From Bedellia somnulentella (lineage: Eukaryota > Arthropoda > Insecta > Lepidoptera > Bedelliidae): a stretch of DNA of 64,000 bases. Position numbers and translations under genes: made by a program. Below the pieces are notes generated by a model. That model was not told the origin of the DNA, did no database searches, and was given only the letters and a program-made list of their open reading frames with translations. Numbering within the stretch: position 1 is the first letter of the stretch; each line of letters begins with the position of its first letter. This document shows positions 58,226 through 64,000 of this stretch, piece after piece. The stretch covers positions 13,640,001-13,704,000 of the forward strand of contig OY755177.1 of NCBI GenBank assembly GCA_963576735.1. The letters run 5' to 3'.

Positions 58226-59718
58226 GTGGGTAGAAAATATGATTATCTGGAAAACGAGGGTTTATTCTCTTTAAAAACTCTGGCATCCAGTATAAACAAA
58301 TTGAAGGCACTCGTCACCCAAGCTAAACTGTACAAACGCTAGATGGTGAAACGTAGATGCAAATTCAAGTTAAACCACATTAGAGCATGTTCCAATTCCG
58401 TTGACATTAGTAGAGGAAGTTTAAGGGCGGCGCACACGGGCAACGCTCGGAATCTGCATAACTGCACTGTCCTCATTAGCCGCGACGCGCCGTTAGTCGG
58501 CGACCTCAGCGCCAACGGGACCCGGAGGCGACCCGCGCAAACCATCAAGCTTTCATATTTGTAACGTTTATTTTATTTGCTATTTATATGTTCCAGAGCA
58601 TCATTTTGTTGAGGCATCAGACTGCATTGATATAAAATCATTTCTAGTTCAAATCAGTTATAGACGTAGTTTTCACGCCGTATATTATTGAAGGAAGGGC
58701 TAGGTGTAAGCTGTCCTGGCAATTTCGAGACATACTGTTACCTACTGGAAGGAGTGCCTGCTTTTTGTTCGGACAGTGTAAGCTAGCGAACAAATTACTG
58801 ATAATCAAACCCATGGCATTCTTTCATTATTTATTTACTTTCCTAGTTCGCTAGGGGTTAGTTTGTACAGATGCAAATAATAATTAATCTAACAAGAGAA
58901 CATCATAAATCCTTAGCTTTGCCATTGCATTCAGGAAGAAGTTTAAAATCTCGAAATATCATTACAATCAAGTAAATCATATGAATAATGCACTTTTGAT
59001 AGGACTATATTTACAAATAAGGGTAATATTTAAATTTGCTTTACAAATAAAAGCCATGAGATGATTTAAAGGAATACAAGAACAGAAAATTGCAAAAATT
59101 AGTAACAGGCTGATGGCCTTCCTTGCACAACCAAAAGTACGTCTATTCTGAACCTAGCATATTTCCTAACAAGTTCTTTATATATTCCAAGATGCATTAC
59201 GCGAACCAAACTCAGTCGAATTAACGTTCAGTTAGCTAGTTAACTGGTTATAAGTTTATGAAATTGCCTAGAGCGAAGGCAATGTTTCTAGATTCTCGAG
59301 GCGCGATTTCGCTAAAACATGCTTATTATTTGTTACAATTTCCCATTTTCATTTTTATGTAATCAAAACATCGAAACAGTTAATATTGCTGTTACAACAT
59401 TTATACCGATACCGATTGTCACTGCTGATACCAAATATATATGCATAGTCGCGTTTGTCACAAATTATTCATAATTATTTTATGTTTTGACTACGAGGTG
59501 TCAGACTTGATTGAATTGAAGATTGAAATTATAACAGTAGTCCATACAATTTAATTAATTATGTATTGCTATGGCGAATCATTATCTTTCCCTTTAAAAC
59601 GTATTAGGGTTAACAGTTTTAAGAAAACAGATGGAGACAAACACAATATGACTTTGGCAGGCAAAACAATTAATAAACATATTATACACCTCAATCATTC
59701 ATAAATAATTTTGTATTA
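58226..59718. other. No gene seen; GC-rich island at 58425-58545
   Basis: Positions 58425-58545 are dense in CG dinucleotides (gccgcgacgcgccgttagtc and the following gcgacctcagcgcc). Both strands are open there: 73 codons plus and 69 codons minus, overlapping. Neither product is recognised. Island, old element or exon are all possible. The rest is AT-rich. Confidence 0.4.
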
Positions 59719-60025
59719 TGGGTTGCCTACTGGCATAGCCCAAGGGGTTGCAAAACTAAAGTGGCAATGAGCAGAGCACATTGCACGCAGAACTGACGAC
59801 CGTTAGGGTTCGAAGGTTCTGGAGTGGCGGCCACGTCATGACGCAGTGTAGGCCTTCCGCAAGATGGAACGTGCAAGACGCAAATGCAAGATGGGTTGGT
59901 GAAAGTTGAGGGAAGCCGATGGATGAGGGCTACACAGGACCGGTCGTTATGGAAATATTTGGGGGAGGCCTTTGTCCAGTGACAGTGGGCGTCTATTGGC
60001 TGATGACGATGATGTTGGGTTGCCT
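59719..60025 (+). mobile_element. RTE2 LINE 3' end with 10-bp target-site duplications
   Basis: The body is 59729-60015. The direct repeat tgggttgcct lies at 59719-59728 and 60016-60025. The coding remnant reads in pieces KVLEWRPRHD, GRPSARW, a region with gaggaagccgatgg-like sequence, and the ending tatggaaatatttgggggag then gcctttgtccagtg; the 3' tail is a short GAT/GAC repeat. Several frame breaks. 5'-truncated and dead. Confidence 0.9.
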
Positions 60026-60128
60026 TAGTAGTAGAACCACAAAATAACAATATAATATAGAGTATTTTAAGGGCAGAATAAGTGTAAAGTTTAATTCCCT
60101 CGAAACTGCGTTACTGATTTAATAGTCC

Positions 60129-60402
60129 ACTTTTCAATGGCTGTGTAGTGTCGGCTTAGATTAGCACTACCCCATTTCTTCCGGTGGGTGTACGTAAGAG
60201 GCGACTAACGGTATTGGGGCTATTAAGGGATTTTTGGGCGATGCGGTTGGAGACCCATCACCAACAACCTTTATTTTACCATCTCTTCCCCATGCAACTT
60301 TCCAAAAGTGGCTGAGGAATTTCTAATTCCACAGCTCTGGCTACCCCTTTTAGGGATTTATAGCCGTGAGTATATGTAAGTATGTATGTACTTTTCAATG
60401 GC
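60129..60402 (+). mobile_element. Family C SINE, full length, with 13-bp target-site duplications
   Basis: The body is about 60142-60389. The direct repeat acttttcaatggc lies at 60129-60141 and 60390-60402. All family blocks are present, from tgtgtagtgtcggcttagat to ggctaccccttttagggat, tatagccgtgagtatatg and a TATG tail. It is well preserved and, with the inverted copy at 60889, the best reference for the family. Confidence 0.95.
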
Positions 60403-60876
60403 AAGATAAACAAAGTTCACAATGAGTTGATGCGGAATAACTCGTGTGCAGGTATAATGAAATCGGTCCGAGCGTTTAGATCACAAGTGAAACGTGCAAT
60501 CGCAGTGACGATTGGCCGTATACATCCGCTATTTGTCCAACATTCTATCGCTTGGCGTATCGGTTACGGGTTACGCTAACTACGATGAAAGGAACGGTAG
60601 TAAAGGCTTATGCGAAACGTGCGCGCGCACTCTCAAATCGGTGCCATATTCATAATCTCGAACGATGCTTGCGACTCGACTTGTATCGAATACTTGCGGA
60701 CGTTATATTCTCTATTTCATTCGTGTACTTTCTAAAATCAACATCGTTAAAGGCGATCTCTACACATTACCCTAAAAATGTTCATTGTGTTTTCTATTGT
60801 GACGCTGGCGATACATGAAATGTTATTATAAGACTCCATGAAATGTGATTTCGAATACCAAACAATTTTGGTTTTG
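60403..60876. other. CG-rich unique sequence, no gene called
   Basis: From about 60430 to 60800 CG dinucleotides are frequent (for example acgattggccgtatacatcc and cgcttggcgtatcggttacg) against a low background. Two plus-strand frames of 65 and 88 codons (60382-60579 and 60552-60818) overlap out of phase, and the first begins in the SINE tail. No domain is recognised. It could be a promoter-proximal region, an exon of an unknown gene or an old element. Confidence 0.35.
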
Positions 60877-61141
60877 AAAACCTACATAAATACATACATA
60901 TACTCACGGCTATATTTCCCTAGAAGGGGTAGCCAGAGCTAAGGAATTATAAATTCCTCAGCACTTTTGGAAGTTAAGTGGGTAAAGGTGGTAAAGTAAA
61001 GGTTTTTGGTGATGGGTCTCACTGCGCATCGCCCAAAAATCCAATAAAAAGCCCCAATAACCTTAGTCGCCTCTTACGACAACCGTGGGCAGAAAGGGGT
61101 AGCGACATTCTAAGCCGGCACTACACGGCAAAACCTACATA
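60877..61141 (-). mobile_element. Family C SINE, full length, inverted, with 12-bp target-site duplications
   Basis: The body is 60889-61129 (241 bp). The direct repeat aaaacctacata lies at 60877-60888 and 61130-61141, exactly at the ends. Read on the minus strand: gccgtgtagtgccggcttag, ctacccctttctgcccac, gtaagaggcgactaagg, gggcgatgcgcagtgagacc, gtgctgaggaatttataatt, ctggctaccccttctaggg and atagccgtgagtatatg with TATG tail. This defines the two ends of the family. Confidence 0.96.
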
Positions 61142-61475
61142 TAAACATTCATATAAGCTATCTACCTTTCACCCCATTGCATTATCCTAAAATAAAACAA
61201 TCTTCCTAAAAGCATGTTCTTCTATCTTGACAGGGCAGTACATATCTTAAATTTATGTTCATACAAAATTCAGAACAATAAGCATTTGAATTTTTTGGTT
61301 AAAATATTAATTTTATGACTTATTTTTAAAATTACGTTAATACGTTAAGTTTTATTTGGGGTTGTTGAAAAAAATTGTAAAACCAGATATTATAAAACGC
61401 ATTATTTTTTTCTTAATCGCAATAATTAATAATTAATTCAAAATTAAGTCAGACTTCCGCAGAGTAAACAGTAAA

Positions 61476-61540
61476 GGGGCCTGTGTGAAAAGATTAATGA
61501 ATATAAACAAAGCGCGAGTGGTTTGTCAGATATTAAATTT
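61476..61540 (+). mobile_element. RTE1 LINE fragment
   Basis: gtgtgaaaagattaatgaat, ataaacaaagcgcgagtgg and tttgtcagata correspond to the last codons of the family; the 3' UTR is absent. Confidence 0.55.
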
Positions 61541-62682
61541 GATAAACAAATTTTCGTTTGAAATGATTTCGACAGCTAGACGTTGATACTAAATTAGTAC
61601 AGTGTTCTAGTATAGCATATAGCATTCCGAGACTGGATTGGCCTCGGTTTAAATTCCAAATCCTAATCAACTCTTTATTGGCAAACCGTATCTAATCAAA
61701 GATTAGTTTAACATTTGGCCGCTGCCAACCAACTAGGAACTATTAGCAAAGATGACAGATGTGAAACTTTTTATTATATTAGATTCAGCAATGAGTAGAA
61801 AACTTTGAAATCAAACGATTGCTTGTCATATTTTATTATCCATATACTGTTTTTTGCCGGAATAGTCACTAGACCGTGGCATTACATACACTATCGCCGA
61901 CAACCGCAATACATTCGTAGATAAGCCATAGACGTCACAGATATGAAGGCTATTTGCAAAAAGTCAGATGGATAATAATAAGTAAAAATTACATATTGAT
62001 GCACTGAAATATGCCGTAATAATATAAAATATATACATCAATAAAAACGTTTTTAATACAATATAGCAAATTATTACGTTTGTGGCGCTTATAAAACACA
62101 AACAAAAATATAAATATCAGCGCGATGTTTCATTGCTTACTTAAAGCTATTTGCATTGGTCATTCGTATCTTGTGTAATATCGTCTGCATCAATTTCATT
62201 ACCGTCAATAGTTGTTTCATAAACGTTTGTTACTTTCGAACTGACGACAACAGATCTCTGGATATTCACGCATCATTTGGACACCACTCGTTAGTCTCAA
62301 CTTTTACGTAATGAACAGCGATTACAAGTAGAAGAACAAAACTGAGCTCGTATTTTATCTAACATTGCAAATATTTAAACTTACACCCTAAACTGGATTA
62401 CTTAATAAATCAAAACAAATAAACAAGTGTGACTTTGAGTCAAAAGGTTACGTCTTTCGTACGAAAACTTATCACGCGCCAACATAGTGAAAATGATCAT
62501 CTTCATGGCTATCAATATTTAAGTTAATCCTCAAAGATCCAATACGCATCTGTTCATAGTTTAGAATTTATAAGACATTTAACGCTGCTATAAGTAAATA
62601 TAAAGAAAAAAGGGGTTTGAAATTTATATAAATAAACAAATATATACGGATATATTACACATGAATTCTCTACAGCATAATC
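61541..62682. other. No gene seen
   Basis: AT-rich sequence without supported features. Confidence 0.5.
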
Positions 62683-62945
62683 ATTATTAGCTTATAAACG
62701 ACCACCGCTGGACATAGGCTTCCTCTAAAGTATTCTGTAACAACCGGTCCTGCGCTGCCGTCATCCATTGGCTTCCCGCGATTTTCAGCAAGTCGTTGGT
62801 CTACCTTGTACTACCCAAATGATATCTTCCGGTACGTATTCGCCACTCCAGAACCTTCGAGCCACAAAATCCATCGGTTCTGCCTTCAATGTACCAACCA
62901 TATTGCCACTTCAGTCAGCAACCTTTTGGAATACATGCCTTCTAT
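62683..62945 (-). pseudogene. RTE2 LINE 3' end, inverted
   Basis: On the minus strand the remnant reads GFCGSKVLEWRIRTGR, a disrupted region, IAGSQWMTAAQDRL, then NTLEEAYVQRW, the C-terminal end of the family, broken by at least one frameshift. It agrees with the plus-strand copy at 59729 but is less complete at its tail. The 68-codon plus-strand frame here is a shadow. Confidence 0.82.
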
Positions 62946-64000
62946 TATATGAAAATAAAACGATCCAATACTAAACTATGCCCCACGTGAAAGGCATCTT
63001 ATCCAATAGGAGCACGATGGTAATTAGCGTCACTCATTCAGAGCGGGGACTCAAATAAATAAATGATCGAAGATCAAATAAAGAGAAGACCATACCACAA
63101 ACCATAACCACCACTAAATAAGAAAACTTGGATGCGAGATCGGAGACCAAAGCTGCTGGAGTAACAGTTTCATAATATATTTTTACAACACGTAGAGAAT
63201 CCTGATGCAACTCCAATCATAGATATAAAAACAACAAGGTCTTTTACTTCAAATAACGAAAAATACTAAAGAAGTATGACAAATACAAGTTAGGAGAATA
63301 TCTACGTCTGGCTAAGAAATAAAGAAAAAACAAACAGCAATTTAAATAGTATAAGATAATAAGTTGCTAATCGCATCGCCATGTGACAACAGGTTCCTTA
63401 TCTGCTACAAAAGACCGCAGTAGAGTAGTATTTCAGTATGTTTATATATCTACCACTGAAAGTAAATAGCCATGAGATAACTGAAACAATACCGAAATAT
63501 TCGAGATAAGAATAAAGTGTTTATGAACTTTGATCACACATTGTATACAAGACTCACGTGCGTGACCAAAATAATGCAATCATAGCAATCAAATTTGAAT
63601 TCCAACACAACAGTGAAATGTATGATATAAATGGCGTATCTATACTATCGAAGATTTGATCAGTTTTATATACTGCTAATTCTGATTCTTTTATATATAA
63701 GGCAACACTTGGAAGCACAAGGACACTGCGGGACAGGGTAGCCACTAAATATGGATGGGGGGCGAATTAATAGTGAACAATAGGCATGATGACAACAAGT
63801 AAATTTCATTGAAATAATTTGTGTGTATATTATTACAAAATTCCTTATTCTAAGACTCTGATTTTTTTCATGATTAAAAGCAAGATGAATATTATAATCG
63901 ATAAAATAAAATGGCTAAATACGGCAATCCGCCATGAAATGTTGAACGCCAATCAGAGCGCATGACGTCACGTTAGAGTTCTTTCTCTTTGTTTACATTT
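62946..64000. other. No gene seen
   Basis: AT-rich sequence. The palindrome TGACGTCA occurs at 63963-63970, a possible bZIP binding site by sequence only. Frames at 63034-63216 and 63554-63745 (minus) are not recognisable. Confidence 0.45.

Noticed and set aside
59727..60050. A 107-codon minus-strand frame rich in C, H and P
   Set aside because: It is the antisense shadow of an RTE2 LINE end whose plus-strand residues and target duplications are recognisable.
1..64000. An undescribed multi-gene system such as a defence or biosynthetic cluster
   Set aside because: No set of neighbouring host genes is present; all substantial coding remnants are transposases or LINE proteins.

Overview
The window looks like about 64 kb of AT-rich, gene-poor insect DNA, most probably from a moth or butterfly. 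The reasons are tRNA-derived SINEs with bodies of a lepidopteran type (a conserved GTGAGGAAACC stretch), several families of 5'-truncated non-LTR retrotransposons, two mariner elements, and many CATA/TATG microsatellite tails. The species cannot be named from the sequence. I find no convincing host protein-coding gene, no rRNA gene and no true tRNA gene. Every long open frame belongs to a mobile element. Two short frames (27417-27728 plus strand, 43268-43600 minus strand) are reported only as unrecognised candidates.

Layout. 1-9.8 kb: a broken tRNA-SINE, an RTE-like LINE end, a complete mariner (3411-4692) whose transposase has one stop codon, a LINE tail with a TTC tract, a degenerate tandem repeat, another tRNA-SINE and copies of a short non-tRNA-like SINE (here called family C). 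11-13.3 kb: a family C SINE with target duplications, an 892-bp element with 122-bp inverted arms, and a 145-bp tandem array. 13.4-20.2 kb: a tRNA-SINE of a second family, a LINE reverse-transcriptase fragment, a second mariner (16067-17337) with a stop and a frame break, and a cluster of RTE-like ends. 20-28.8 kb: mostly unannotated AT-rich DNA with a few SINE/LINE pieces. 28.9-33.5 kb: an unidentified unit present twice, with a 2.8-kb LINE inserted in the second copy, then a further LINE end and a SINE. 34-38.2 kb: a 226-bp PIF/Harbinger-like MITE and another LINE 3' coding end. 38-57.8 kb: sparse repeats in apparently unique DNA. 57.8-64 kb: RTE-like and SINE insertions, several with target-site duplications.

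How the parts relate. The elements record successive insertions: a LINE into a duplicated unit, a mariner at the tail of a LINE, and SINEs with short direct repeats. The clearest functional link is that the family C SINEs end in nearly the same 3' sequence and TATG repeats as the RTE-like LINE called RTE1 here. This suggests that this LINE's machinery mobilised them. All family names are from recognition of motifs, not from a database search.
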